A DNA stretch of 16,203 nucleotides from Promethearchaeota archaeon (GTDB taxonomy: Archaea > Asgardarchaeota > Lokiarchaeia > Sigynarchaeales > SOKP01): NCBI GenBank assembly GCA_030605085.1, contig JAUWBH010000144.1, positions 1 through 16,203 on the forward strand. The letters are read 5' to 3'. A program made the position numbers and the translations under genes. Of this stretch, positions 1 through 7,561 are shown in pieces. The notes beneath the pieces are model-generated. The model was not told where the DNA came from. It searched no databases and worked only from the letters and a program-made list of their open reading frames with translations. Every line of letters begins with the position of its first letter. Positions within the stretch are counted from its first letter, which is position 1.

Positions 1-132
1 AATATTTCTTTCCTTCACAATTTTTTTTATTTTCTGTAAATATTTATTGCGCCTCTTAATTGAGGACTCCCTTTTATGAAAATCCGTGAGATGATCGTAA
101 TACTTACCTCTTTTTTTGCCATTTGTCGTCAT
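1..132 (-). CDS. Partial small basic protein, cut by window edge
   Basis: An open frame of 44 codons starts at an ATG whose first base is 132 and runs off the left edge without a stop. It begins MTTNGKKRGKYYDHLTDFHK and is dominated by Lys and Arg, with an amphipathic basic stretch towards the cut end. It lies 6 bases after the stop codon of the next gene on the same strand, so the two are probably co-transcribed. I do not recognise a family. The high charge would suit a nucleic-acid-binding protein, but that is only a guess. A GGAGG lies about 14 bases upstream, too far to be a convincing ribosome site. Confidence 0.5.
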   Translation of the reverse strand, partial: MTTNGKKRGKYYDHLTDFHKRESSIKRRNKYLQKIKKIVKERNI

Positions 133-138
133 AATATC

Positions 139-456
139 TTAACATTCCTCCATTACACTTCCCGTTAATTTCTCATAATTATATTCCGTTAAATAGTTCT
201 CATAAAGTTCTTGTTCTTCCTTTTTAAATTTCGTCACATCAAAACACTTCGCTATTACATACATTAACTTAATTTGAAATGAGTTAACTTCTACTTTATT
301 TAACTTATCAAACTTTAAATGTGAATTAATCTCTTCTTTGAGAGATTGAAACTTTTGTTCTATTGCCTTTTTCTTTTGAGATAATTTATAATATTCCTGT
401 GCCAATGCGAAATATTTATTATCTCCTTTCAAAACATGTGAGTTTTCAATTGCCAT
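139..456 (-). CDS. Small helical protein, phage-accessory-like
   Basis: This encodes about 105 residues. The ATG at 456 is preferred over a TTG at 465 because a GGAGG sits about 10 bases before the ATG and almost touches the TTG. Residues 15-45 are rich in Lys, Glu and Gln and look like a coiled coil (YYKLSQKKKAIEQKFQSLKE). The second half has VNSFQIKLMY followed by FDVTKFKKEEQELYENYL. This resembles the FDskkFkeehPelYekY pattern of small phage proteins encoded near YqaJ or RecT-type recombination genes. That likeness comes from memory of the family pattern, so a phage or plasmid origin is an inference. It is followed after 6 bases by the partial gene at the left edge. Confidence 0.6.
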   Translation of the reverse strand: MAIENSHVLKGDNKYFALAQEYYKLSQKKKAIEQKFQSLKEEINSHLKFDKLNKVEVNSFQIKLMYVIAKCFDVTKFKKEEQELYENYLTEYNYEKLTGSVMEEC

Positions 457-567
457 ATATTTCAAACCTCCATCTTTTCGTTTTTCTCATAATTTAGTTA
501 ATTTGATTATATTTAAAAAAAAAAAGAGTGAATTGGTTTTTCAGAATTTCATATATCTTTTGAGATC

Positions 568-828
568 TTAATTCGTATGACACTTTGGACATTCCCTAAT
601 CCCATCTTCTCTAAGTACCATGAGTATCAGAAAGCGATGTAAACAACTTCGTACTATCCATTCGGGATCATAATCTATCTCATAAATTGCATTTCCGTGT
701 TCTTGTAATTGGTCTAACTCATAGTCAATAAGAGCTTTCGTCCTCTCTGAAAAAGAACTTAATTTAAAATAATTATCAAAAAGGAGGGCTTTAGCCCCCG
801 TCCAAGTAAAAATATTCTTCAAAAGCAA
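568..828 (-). CDS. Hypothetical protein with half a zinc knuckle
   Basis: This short open frame encodes about 86 residues from a TTG at 828; a second TTG lies two codons in. There is no ATG near the start, and an in-frame TGA closes the frame about 10 codons upstream. The protein has a hydrophobic, aromatic N-terminus, an acidic centre (residues about 34-57) and ends with CPKCHTN. One CxxC without a partner suggests a zinc ribbon cut short, or a site completed by a partner protein. I recognise no family. It may be a decayed gene fragment. It lies 111 bases upstream of the phage-like gene on the same strand. Confidence 0.4.
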   Translation of the reverse strand: MLLKNIFTWTGAKALLFDNYFKLSSFSERTKALIDYELDQLQEHGNAIYEIDYDPEWIVRSCLHRFLILMVLREDGIRECPKCHTN

Positions 829-1004
829 TGATGCTTTACTAAAAAAAGTCCCTCAAAACCAGTAGCATGGTTATGGACTATATGTGCCAATCAAATATAT
901 GAAGTAATTGAATATTTGACTAAAGCTCTTATAAAAACCTATTTGCACTAGTAATTTATATTTTCATTGATAGCTTTCTTAAATAATGGTGATTAGTGAT
1001 TTGT

Positions 1005-2159
1005 CTAAAACTCTTTTACAATTTCTTCGATTCTATTCATAGCTTCTTTTAATTTATCAAAGGCAGTAGCGTAAGACATTCTTAATCTATAAATTGAAAA
1101 AGATCCAAAAATATCACCGGGCACTATTGCAACGCCCTTTTCTTTCATAATTTTCATCGAAAATTCTTGACCAGTCATGTGAAAATTTTTAATCGATGGC
1201 ATTATGTAAAATGCCCCGCGAGGCTTAACAACTTCAAATCCAAGCTCGTTTAACCGATCATATATAAAATTTCGTCTTTTATCGAAATCTTTTAAAATAT
1301 CGTTGAAAAAGCTAGTGTCCATTTTTAAAGCTTCAATAAAACCGTATTGTGCAGCATGATTTGTGCCAGCGATAGTATATTGTAGATATTTTTCCATCAA
1401 ATCAATTACTTCTTTCCTTGCCACACAGTAGCCCAATCTAAAACCCGTAGCACTAAATAATTTACTCATAGCATTAAGCGTAATCGTTCGTTCAAACATT
1501 CCGTTTAAAGATGCAGGACTAACATGTTTCAAGCCATCGTAGACATAGTTTTCGTATACCTCATCGCTAATTAGATATAAATCGTTTTCTACAACAATAT
1601 CTACTATTTCTTCAAGCTCTTTTTTGCTTAGGGCGTATCCCGTTGGATTATTTGGAGAATTAATGAGAATTGCTTTTGTTTTAGCGGTAACTGCTGCTTT
1701 CATTTTTTCGATATTTGGGCTCAAATCAGGATTACGCTCAACTTCAACAACTTTGACCCCAAAAAAAGCACTACAATAGAAATACGATACAAAATTCGGA
1801 GATGAAATGATTAATTCGTCCGAAGGATTAAATATCGAAGCAAACGCAAGAGTAATTGCGTTTGAACCACCATTACAAAGGATAACATTATCTCTCCAAT
1901 TTACCCTAACATTATTGGCTTTATCTACTTTCTCTTCTATTAATTTCAGTAATTCTGGAACTCCACGTGTCGGAGCATATGTAGTAATATTTTTTTTTAA
2001 CGCTTCAATGTTTCCTTGTATTGCGGGTAGAGGAGTAGGAAAATCTGGTTGCCCAATCCCTAAACTAATAACATCAGTACGACCCGCAGCTAAGTCGAAT
2101 AATTCTCTAATTTTTGATTTTGGAGTTTTATGAGTTAGAATATTTGATAATTCTTTCAT
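1005..2159 (-). CDS. Class I/II PLP-dependent aminotransferase
   Basis: At 384 residues this is the usual length for a fold-type I aminotransferase of the aspartate/aromatic (AspC/AvtA-like) group. Cytosolic members move an amino group between an amino acid and a 2-oxoacid. Visible landmarks are GIGQPDF (34-40), GGSNA (97-101) at the cofactor phosphate site, NPTG (171-174), Asp199 in ISDEVYE, the cofactor lysine Lys233 in the SKLFSATGFRLGY motif, and Arg360 in YRLRMSYAT, expected to hold the substrate carboxylate. All core residues are present, so the enzyme should be active. The substrate cannot be read from sequence; Asp, aromatic amino acids or Ala are all possible. It starts at an ATG and is last in the leftward GTPase group, 90 bases after the preceding gene, so it may have its own promoter. 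Confidence 0.93.
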   Translation of the reverse strand: MKELSNILTHKTPKSKIRELFDLAAGRTDVISLGIGQPDFPTPLPAIQGNIEALKKNITTYAPTRGVPELLKLIEEKVDKANNVRVNWRDNVILCNGGSNAITLAFASIFNPSDELIISSPNFVSYFYCSAFFGVKVVEVERNPDLSPNIEKMKAAVTAKTKAILINSPNNPTGYALSKKELEEIVDIVVENDLYLISDEVYENYVYDGLKHVSPASLNGMFERTITLNAMSKLFSATGFRLGYCVARKEVIDLMEKYLQYTIAGTNHAAQYGFIEALKMDTSFFNDILKDFDKRRNFIYDRLNELGFEVVKPRGAFYIMPSIKNFHMTGQEFSMKIMKEKGVAIVPGDIFGSFSIYRLRMSYATAFDKLKEAMNRIEEIVKEF

Positions 2160-2249
2160 AATTTATACCAGAAATTTGATATTATTAAAAAATTTGGTTT
2201 TAGTTTACTAACCTTAAAAAAGAGATTTTTGTCTAGTTAAAAGAATTCG

Positions 2250-2798
2250 TTAATTAATTTTACCAATTCTTTTAAGTATGTGGAGGACCAAGTTTTTAAA
2301 AGCCAATTCGACATTCTCTCCATATTTAGCACTTGTTTCGATGAAATCACTCGCGTTAATTTGTTCAGCATATTCGGCCCCTTTTTCTGTAGGGACTACA
2401 CATTGATCAGTCAAATCTATTTTATTTCCAATCAAAATATAAGTCCCTTCTTTTTTCACATATTTATTAAAATCTCTCAACCACTTTGAATCAATGGCTT
2501 CAAATGTGTTAAATCTAGTTACATCGTACACTAACAATGCTCCAACACATCCTTGGAAGTACATGCTCCTTATCACATTGTATTTCTCCTGTCCAGCAAG
2601 GTCCCACATTATTAATCTTACGCTTGCGTTGATTTCATCTACAGTTACATCTTTCCGTATTATATTTGCTCCCAATGTGGGTTTATAATCCTCTTGAAAA
2701 GAATGTTCAATATATTGATTTATCAAGGAGGTCTTGCCGACTGCCGCGTCGCCTAAGACAACAATTTTAAAGACAAATTCTTTAACTTCTTCTGACAT
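2250..2798 (-). CDS. Rab/Ras-like small GTPase (1)
   Basis: This is a compact 182-residue Ras-superfamily GTPase closest in style to eukaryotic Rabs, as is common in Asgard archaea. All G motifs are visible: P-loop GDAAVGKTS (16-24), switch I Thr41 in KPTLGAN, WDLAGQEKY (65-73) with catalytic Gln70, GNKIDL (124-129) and ETSAK (154-158). It should bind GTP and cycle as a switch. It ends IGKIN with no C-terminal cysteine, so it cannot be prenylated in the eukaryotic manner, and any membrane attachment must come from partners. It lies 59 bases downstream of the V4R-like gene and has a second GTPase two genes upstream. Its targets are unknown. Confidence 0.93.
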   Translation of the reverse strand: MSEEVKEFVFKIVVLGDAAVGKTSLINQYIEHSFQEDYKPTLGANIIRKDVTVDEINASVRLIMWDLAGQEKYNVIRSMYFQGCVGALLVYDVTRFNTFEAIDSKWLRDFNKYVKKEGTYILIGNKIDLTDQCVVPTEKGAEYAEQINASDFIETSAKYGENVELAFKNLVLHILKRIGKIN

Positions 2799-2857
2799 TT
2801 TTAAATTTAAAATCTTTGTAATTAATATTATATTTTTCTTTTTTTGTATTTATTTGT

Positions 2858-3427
2858 TTATTTATTTTTTTCACATTTTAATTTCAATTGATAAGTATTA
2901 TGAGTAGGGTCTTTTACACTCTTTTTTGTTTCAGAATAAGTAACTTGTCTGTTATCTGGTAACGATTTTTTCAAACTATGGACCAAAAACCCTTCAAATA
3001 AGTCGCATGGGACACCAATCTCAGAACAAAAAATGCAATTTTGAACTTCCACGGTTATAGAATCTGGATTTTTTTCTACAATAGCAACTTTCCAATCAGC
3101 TTTTATTAATTCATTATCAATTTCATGAATGATTTCTTCAAAGCTTTTCCCATAAGGATATAAATAAAAGGAGAATTTCTCTCCAATGCTGTGTAATAAA
3201 TTATAACACTCATATAATAAGCAATTTTGAGCCGTTATAATTTTTTTAAAAGAAAAAAAATTTATAGTTTGTTCAGGGTCCACATCTCTAAAATCTTTTA
3301 AAGATAACATTTCTGCCTCTTTTAAAATAGACTTCATACCATCATAATCAAGGATATCTAAATAAGCTTGTAAAAGCGCCGTTACAACTTTGTTTTTTAC
3401 TTTTCCTTTATAATTGCCTATTATGAT
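2858..3427 (-). CDS. V4R/TRAPP-fold-like protein, non-canonical start
   Basis: The only ATG (3337) gives 159 residues, but the frame stays open and protein-like for about 30 more codons, including GKVKNKVVTALLQAYLDIL. That stretch matches the first helix expected of V4R and heme-NO-binding type domains. An in-frame TGA at 3433-3431 closes it, so translation would have to begin at ATC or ATA (3427-3421), just after a GGTGA. The end now placed at 3427 is a judgement. The rest fits a V4R-type domain: helices around SIGEKFSFYLYPYGKSFEEI, a strand with SITVEVQNCIFC, then GVPCDLFEGFL and a C-terminal strand pair. V4R, H-NOX and TRAPP/Bet3 share a fold that binds small ligands or partners. It lies between two Rab-like GTPases. 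The family call comes from pattern, so confidence is moderate. Confidence 0.55.
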   Translation of the reverse strand: MIIGNYKGKVKNKVVTALLQAYLDILDYDGMKSILKEAEMLSLKDFRDVDPEQTINFFSFKKIITAQNCLLYECYNLLHSIGEKFSFYLYPYGKSFEEIIHEIDNELIKADWKVAIVEKNPDSITVEVQNCIFCSEIGVPCDLFEGFLVHSLKKSLPDNRQVTYSETKKSVKDPTHNTYQLKLKCEKNK

Positions 3428-3454
3428 GGTTCACCAATCAATTTACGAAATTAT

Positions 3455-4018
3455 TTAATTTTCTTCAAACTTTACTCCATAATTACTTAAAATTTGACGT
3501 ACTAACTTTAAAAAAGCGTTTTCTACATTATCACCAAGTTTAGCGCTTGTTTCGATGAAATCAATCGCATTAATTCTTTTTGCCAGCTTAGTCGCATCTT
3601 CCTTGTAAACGCCCCTTTGATTCTCTAAATCGTTTTTATTACCAATTAAAATGTACGAGTCCTTATCTTTTACATATTTTTTGTAATCTTTAAGCCATTT
3701 AAACTCAATATTCTCAAACGAAGAGTATCTAGTTATATCGTAAATAAATAACGCTCCCGCACATCCTTCGTAATAAGCATGCCTAGACTTTTCGTATTTG
3801 TCTTGACCTGCAATATCCCAAAGGATTAATCGTACTTTCGATTCAATTTGTTCAATTTCAATATTTTTCATAACTATATTTGTCCCCAAAGTGGCCTTGT
3901 AGTCCTCTTTAAACCTATCTTCGGCATATTTATGCACGAGACTAGTTTTTCCCACTGCTGTATCGCCTAACAAAACTAGTTTCAAAACATAATTAAGATT
4001 CTTCTTAGCTGACATCAT
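3455..4018 (-). CDS. Rab/Ras-like small GTPase (2)
   Basis: This 187-residue small GTPase is clearly a paralogue of the one at 2250-2798. G motifs are GDTAVGKTS (18-26), switch I Thr43 in KATLGTN, WDIAGQDKY (67-75) with Gln72, GNKNDL (126-131) and ETSAK (156-160). The shared blocks, including KEDYKxTLG/QEDYKPTLG, indicate a fairly recent duplication followed by divergence in the tail. Like its paralogue it has no C-terminal cysteine. Two successive ATG codons open the gene; the first is used here. It begins 21 bases after the PPC-domain gene stops and ends about 27 bases before the V4R-like frame, which points to one transcript for all three. Confidence 0.93.
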   Translation of the reverse strand: MMSAKKNLNYVLKLVLLGDTAVGKTSLVHKYAEDRFKEDYKATLGTNIVMKNIEIEQIESKVRLILWDIAGQDKYEKSRHAYYEGCAGALFIYDITRYSSFENIEFKWLKDYKKYVKDKDSYILIGNKNDLENQRGVYKEDATKLAKRINAIDFIETSAKLGDNVENAFLKLVRQILSNYGVKFEEN

Positions 4019-4039
4019 ACATTTCCAATTTTTAATTCT

Positions 4040-4468
4040 TTATAAATCTAGAAGAGACAAATTAAAGTGAGGGTCATTAGCACGATTTAATTGTTGACTA
4101 ATTTCATATATGTATACTTCTCCTGTAATAGATATAATACTTGGTTGAGATAGATGTCCTCCAATAACGCTAAAATCTTCCCTTCCAACCGCAACATGAA
4201 TATGTATTATCGGTTCTCCATCCCTGTACGAAATATTCCCCATACATGAAATCAGTTCCACATCTTCTTCAAATGTTTTAAAGTTATATTGTTGGGTTTT
4301 AAGATCAAAATATCCAATTGTAAATTCTTTTAATGCTCCAATAATATTGATGAGCCCCGCTTTTATTTTATGTTTTTTAACAACTTCGTTAATTGCATCG
4401 AAAACATCCTCACCAGGCTCGATCTTTCCGACAATAACCCTTCCTACATTAACACTTATACTTTTCAT
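4040..4468 (-). CDS. PPC (DUF296) domain protein
   Basis: At 142 residues this is a single-domain archaeal PPC protein, the domain also found in plant AT-hook proteins. The signature is IIHIHVAVGREDF followed by the family hallmark GGHL (103-106). His89, His91 and His105 form the conserved histidine set, thought to bind a metal or face the cleft between subunits in the trimeric family. There is no AT-hook or other DNA-binding extension, so a role in DNA binding is not supported here. It is the first gene of the leftward group, 21 bases before a small GTPase, and is divergent from the AAA ATPase gene across a 207-base gap. Its molecular function is not established for the family. Confidence 0.85.
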   Translation of the reverse strand: MKSISVNVGRVIVGKIEPGEDVFDAINEVVKKHKIKAGLINIIGALKEFTIGYFDLKTQQYNFKTFEEDVELISCMGNISYRDGEPIIHIHVAVGREDFSVIGGHLSQPSIISITGEVYIYEISQQLNRANDPHFNLSLLDL

Positions 4469-4626
4469 TAAAAACCTATTTTATAAATTAATTGCGGAAA
4501 TTGTAATTTATTCCTAAATAATAGTTATAATATTTAATGTTTTATTATTTTTAGACTTGTACGACCCAGATATTAGAACATTATTTTTTAATTTTTAACA
4601 AAAAAAATTATTACTACGAATTAATA

Positions 4627-4640
4627 TTATATTTATAATT
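4627..4640 (+). promoter_or_regulatory. TATA box for the AAA ATPase gene
   Basis: The sequence TTATATTTATAATT lies about 40-50 bases before the ATG at 4676, a suitable place for an archaeal TATA box with a short untranslated leader. No Shine-Dalgarno-like sequence is close to the ATG. Because the region is so AT-rich, the match alone is weak evidence. Confidence 0.35.
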
Positions 4641-4675
4641 TAATGATTAATAAGGATAGTACAACATAGTTAATT

Positions 4676-5581
4676 ATGAGCGAAAAAATTACAATTTCAG
4701 GGGTTGAATTAATATTATCTGAACCAGCTGAAGTAGATATGTCGTGGGTCGGAAACGAAGACGTAATCAACGAGTTAAAAGCAGCGTGGATGGTCGTTGA
4801 CGAAAAAGAGGATATCCCCTTAAATCCTCGAATATTAGGAAAACCGGGAGTAGGAAAAACAACTCTGGCGTACGCAACCGGAAAAAAGTTAAATAAACCC
4901 GTCTACATATTTCAGTGTACGATGGATACTCGTCCGGAAGATCTCTTAATTAGTCCCGTTATTTCTTCGAATAATCAAATCGCTTATGTTGCAAGTTCTT
5001 TAGCATCTGCGATTATTAAGGGAGGAGTATGTCTTTTAGACGAAGGAAACCGAATGAGCGAAAAAAGCTGGGCGTCTCTTGCTCCATTAATGGATAAACG
5101 CCGATATGTGGATTCAATTATAGCAGGAATAAGAATATACGCTCATCCTGATTTCCGTTTATGTGTTACCATGAATAGCGACAGTAGTACATACGAGCTC
5201 CCACAGTATATTTCTTCTAGGCTTCAGCCGCGCATTACAATCGAATTTCCTCGTAAAGTGGACGAATTAAAGATTTTAAAATATAACCTTCCATTTGCTT
5301 CAGATGAAATTTTAGAATATTGTGTGGACTTCCTTCAAAATGCTCATATTCACGACGAGCCATTTACAGTGAGGGATGGTATCAATATCGTAAGATATTA
5401 TATAAAATCACGAGCTTTGAATAATAAAGATAGAAATAAGTTAAATAAGAAAGAGTTTAAAAATACCATTAAACAGGTTGCTGATAAATCAGCGATTAGA
5501 TATTGTTCAGATGAATACAAAAAACTGATGAAAGAACAACAAGAAAATTCAGTTCGAAAAGATTTTTTTAACGAAGGATAA
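4676..5581 (+). CDS. MoxR-type AAA ATPase (AAA_5)
   Basis: This 301-residue soluble ATPase has a Walker A GKPGVGKTT (55-63), a Walker B ending LLDEGNRM (120-127) with Asp122 and Glu123, a sensor 1 Asn167 in TMNSDSST, and arginines in SSRLQPRITIEF (180-191) that fit the arginine finger. The order and the GVCLLDEGNR wording are typical of MoxR/dynein-related AAA_5 proteins. These form hexamers that remodel partners, often von Willebrand A proteins for metal-centre or complex assembly. No von Willebrand A gene is in the window. Downstream on the same strand are two membrane proteins and a TraB-like protein, which may be functional neighbours. The C-terminal 60 residues are basic and helical. Confidence 0.88.
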   Translation: MSEKITISGVELILSEPAEVDMSWVGNEDVINELKAAWMVVDEKEDIPLNPRILGKPGVGKTTLAYATGKKLNKPVYIFQCTMDTRPEDLLISPVISSNNQIAYVASSLASAIIKGGVCLLDEGNRMSEKSWASLAPLMDKRRYVDSIIAGIRIYAHPDFRLCVTMNSDSSTYELPQYISSRLQPRITIEFPRKVDELKILKYNLPFASDEILEYCVDFLQNAHIHDEPFTVRDGINIVRYYIKSRALNNKDRNKLNKKEFKNTIKQVADKSAIRYCSDEYKKLMKEQQENSVRKDFFNEG

Positions 5582-5620
5582 AGGTCGTTCAAATCCTTAC
5601 TTTTATTTATATTATATCGA

Positions 5621-5646
5621 TCTAGAAAAGATTTATAAATTTATTT
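5621..5646 (+). promoter_or_regulatory. Promoter with TATA box, copy 1
   Basis: A TCTAGAAAAGATTTATAAAT stretch places a TATA box (5631-5639) about 55 bases before the ATG at 5694. The same 26-base element, with one base changed, precedes the paralogous gene at 6587-6612 at nearly the same distance. Conservation in both copies is better evidence for a working promoter than the match alone. An AAAAG run before the TATA would fit a BRE. Confidence 0.65.
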
Positions 5647-5693
5647 AAGAATTTTAACTTAACTAAAAAAAGTTTTAAAATCGTGAAAACAAA

Positions 5694-6464
5694 ATGTCGA
5701 ATATTGATGTTCATAGAAAATTCTCGGAATTCGGGAATAAAATGAATACAATAGCGATTTTAACGATCGTAAGTCTTATATTAGGTATTATTGCTTGGGT
5801 TGCTAGGTTCATTGGATTTATATATCTCGTAGTAATTATAGTTACGTTAGCTTTTTTCTTTTCAGCCTTAGGAAACATTAAGGAAGCAAATAATACGCTT
5901 AATAATCAAAATTTACTCGAATATCGTTCAAAACTTATCCTCGCATTCATTTTTTTTACGATTGGAATGTTTTTCTTTGTAACTGGGATCGTTGGTTTAT
6001 ATATAGTTTCTAATGCTGGAGCAATATTGGCAGCAATTATTGTTTTTGCAGTATTTCTTATTATTGGAATTACATTTTTAATAATTGCAGCGGTTTTTAG
6101 TATTATAGCATGGAGTCGTTTAGAATCCTTTTTTACATATAATACAACATTATTTCCACAAAATATTGGTAATGATGCAAGAATTGGAGCCAATTTATGT
6201 AAAATCGCCTCTATATTAGATTTGACAATAATTCTCACTATTATTGGAAATATTCTAAGAATAATTGGGTATTTCAAATTGGCATCGTTAAAGAATTCAG
6301 CAGGTGCTCCAGCAGCTCGATTAGCACCATTATCACCGGGTCAACCAATCCAAACCCTACCTGCAACAAAAGAAACTACGAATTTTTGCCCTAAATGTGG
6401 TCACCCTATAAAAGGAAAAGGAGATTTTTACCCTGAACATGGATCCTCAATAGATAAAGATTGA
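5694..6464 (+). CDS. DUF996/DUF973-like membrane protein, degenerate zinc tail
   Basis: This 256-residue protein has about five membrane segments (near residues 18-38, 40-60, 82-105, 109-140 and 172-196), a Pro/Ala-rich linker (about 201-225) and a C-terminal zinc-ribbon remnant. The membrane part, with IIAWSRLESFF and ILRIIGYFKLASLK, resembles the archaeal DUF996/DUF973 membrane families, whose role is unknown. The tail begins FCPKCG but the second Cys pair, kept in the neighbouring paralogue as YCTECGS, reads FYPEHGS here, so four-Cys zinc binding is lost. It is the upstream copy of a tandem duplication; the promoter and untranslated leader were copied too. The ATG follows the promoter by about 55 bases. 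Confidence 0.8.
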   Translation: MSNIDVHRKFSEFGNKMNTIAILTIVSLILGIIAWVARFIGFIYLVVIIVTLAFFFSALGNIKEANNTLNNQNLLEYRSKLILAFIFFTIGMFFFVTGIVGLYIVSNAGAILAAIIVFAVFLIIGITFLIIAAVFSIIAWSRLESFFTYNTTLFPQNIGNDARIGANLCKIASILDLTIILTIIGNILRIIGYFKLASLKNSAGAPAARLAPLSPGQPIQTLPATKETTNFCPKCGHPIKGKGDFYPEHGSSIDKD

Positions 6465-6586
6465 AAGATAATCAATTAACCAATTTCATTTTTTTTTAAC
6501 AATATTTTTTTTTTCGATCTAGGGATTATTTACGCATAATGACTGAATTACACGTTTTCGATCGTTTTATATAAAATGAATATTGG

Positions 6587-6612
6587 TCTAGAAAAGATTT
6601 ATAAACTTATTT
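6587..6612 (+). promoter_or_regulatory. Promoter with TATA box, copy 2
   Basis: This is the second copy of the element at 5621-5646 and differs in one of 26 bases. Its TATA box (TTTATAAAC, about 6598-6606) lies about 55 bases before the ATG at 6661. Similarity continues, more weakly, down to the shared ATGTCGA at the start codon. Confidence 0.65.
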
Positions 6613-6660
6613 GATAAAATTAACTCATCTAAAAAAAAAATTAAATTGTGATATTAAAAA

Positions 6661-7419
6661 ATGTCGAGTGCGAATATAAATAGGGAATTCTCGGAATTTG
6701 GGAATAAAATGCTGATAATAGCGATATTGACGATTGTAAGTTTTGTATTAGGGTTTGCTTCTTTGATCAGTTCTTTCATTGGATTTGTAGGTCTCTTTTT
6801 AAACATAGGTATTTTTATCCTTTTCTTCATAGCTTTAGGAAACATTTATGAAGCAGGTACTGAGCTAAATAATCAAAATCTACTAGAATTTCGCTCAAAA
6901 CTTATCATCTCTTTAATTTTAGGACTAATTGGAAGCTTTTTCTTTGTAGTAGGGATATTTGGTTTAGTAATAGTATTTAATGCTGGAGCAATATTGGCAG
7001 CAATTATAGTTTTTGCATTATTTATTATTATTGGAATTGTCCTTTTAATAATTGCAACTGTTTTTAGAATTATAGCATGGAGTAAACTTAAAACATTCTT
7101 TGAATTGAACGCATCTTTATTTCCCTCAAATATTGCCGAAGATGCAAAATCCGGAGCGTCTCTTTGTAAAATCGGTGCTATATTAGATGCAACTATAATT
7201 CTATCGTTTGTTGGAGATATTCTACGAATAATTGGATATTTTAAATTAAAATCTTTAAAAGATTTAGTTGGTGCTCCAGCAGTCCGACCAGCACCCCTAC
7301 CAGAAGCTCCACAGCCAGCAGCATCACCAAAAACAGCCGCTAATTTTTGCCCAAGTTGCGGGAGCCAAATTGAACCGGGAGTTAAGTATTGTACTGAATG
7401 TGGATCAGAAATCAATTAA
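6661..7419 (+). CDS. DUF996/DUF973-like membrane protein with zinc ribbon
   Basis: This 252-residue paralogue of the preceding gene has the same plan: a short N-terminus with the shared REFSEFGNKM or RKFSEFGNKM motif, about five membrane segments, the shared block FNAGAILAAIIVFA, a Pro/Ala-rich linker and a C-terminal zinc ribbon. Here the ribbon is complete, CPSCGSQIEPG followed by YCTECGSEIN at the very end, and should bind one zinc, probably on the cytosolic side. Such tails usually contact partners, but no partner is known. Similarity is strongest in the membrane region and weakest in the linker. The gene stands 196 bases after its copy and has its own promoter, so the two can be expressed separately. 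Confidence 0.82.
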   Translation: MSSANINREFSEFGNKMLIIAILTIVSFVLGFASLISSFIGFVGLFLNIGIFILFFIALGNIYEAGTELNNQNLLEFRSKLIISLILGLIGSFFFVVGIFGLVIVFNAGAILAAIIVFALFIIIGIVLLIIATVFRIIAWSKLKTFFELNASLFPSNIAEDAKSGASLCKIGAILDATIILSFVGDILRIIGYFKLKSLKDLVGAPAVRPAPLPEAPQPAASPKTAANFCPSCGSQIEPGVKYCTECGSEIN

Positions 7420-7561
7420 AAATGAATAAGATCAAATAAAGAAATAAATTTTTTTTTTTCATTCTAATTTAAGTATTTTTATTGTTATTATTACTATAAA
7501 ATAATGACTACTAAATTCTTGTTCTAATAATCAAAATATAAACACATAGGATCGAAGCCAT

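Noticed and set aside
786..797. GGGCTTTAGCCC hairpin considered as a terminator
   Set aside because: It lies inside the small gene at 568-828, its loop is too tight and no T run follows in the right direction.
1807..2133. Plus-strand open frame of 108 codons inside the aminotransferase gene
   Set aside because: It is antisense to a complete, well-supported enzyme gene and has no recognisable composition or motif.
6873..7415. Minus-strand open frame of 180 codons opposite the second membrane protein
   Set aside because: The plus-strand frame has clear membrane segments, a paralogue and a zinc ribbon; the reverse frame is a by-product of its codon bias. The similar frame at 5906-6277 is explained the same way.
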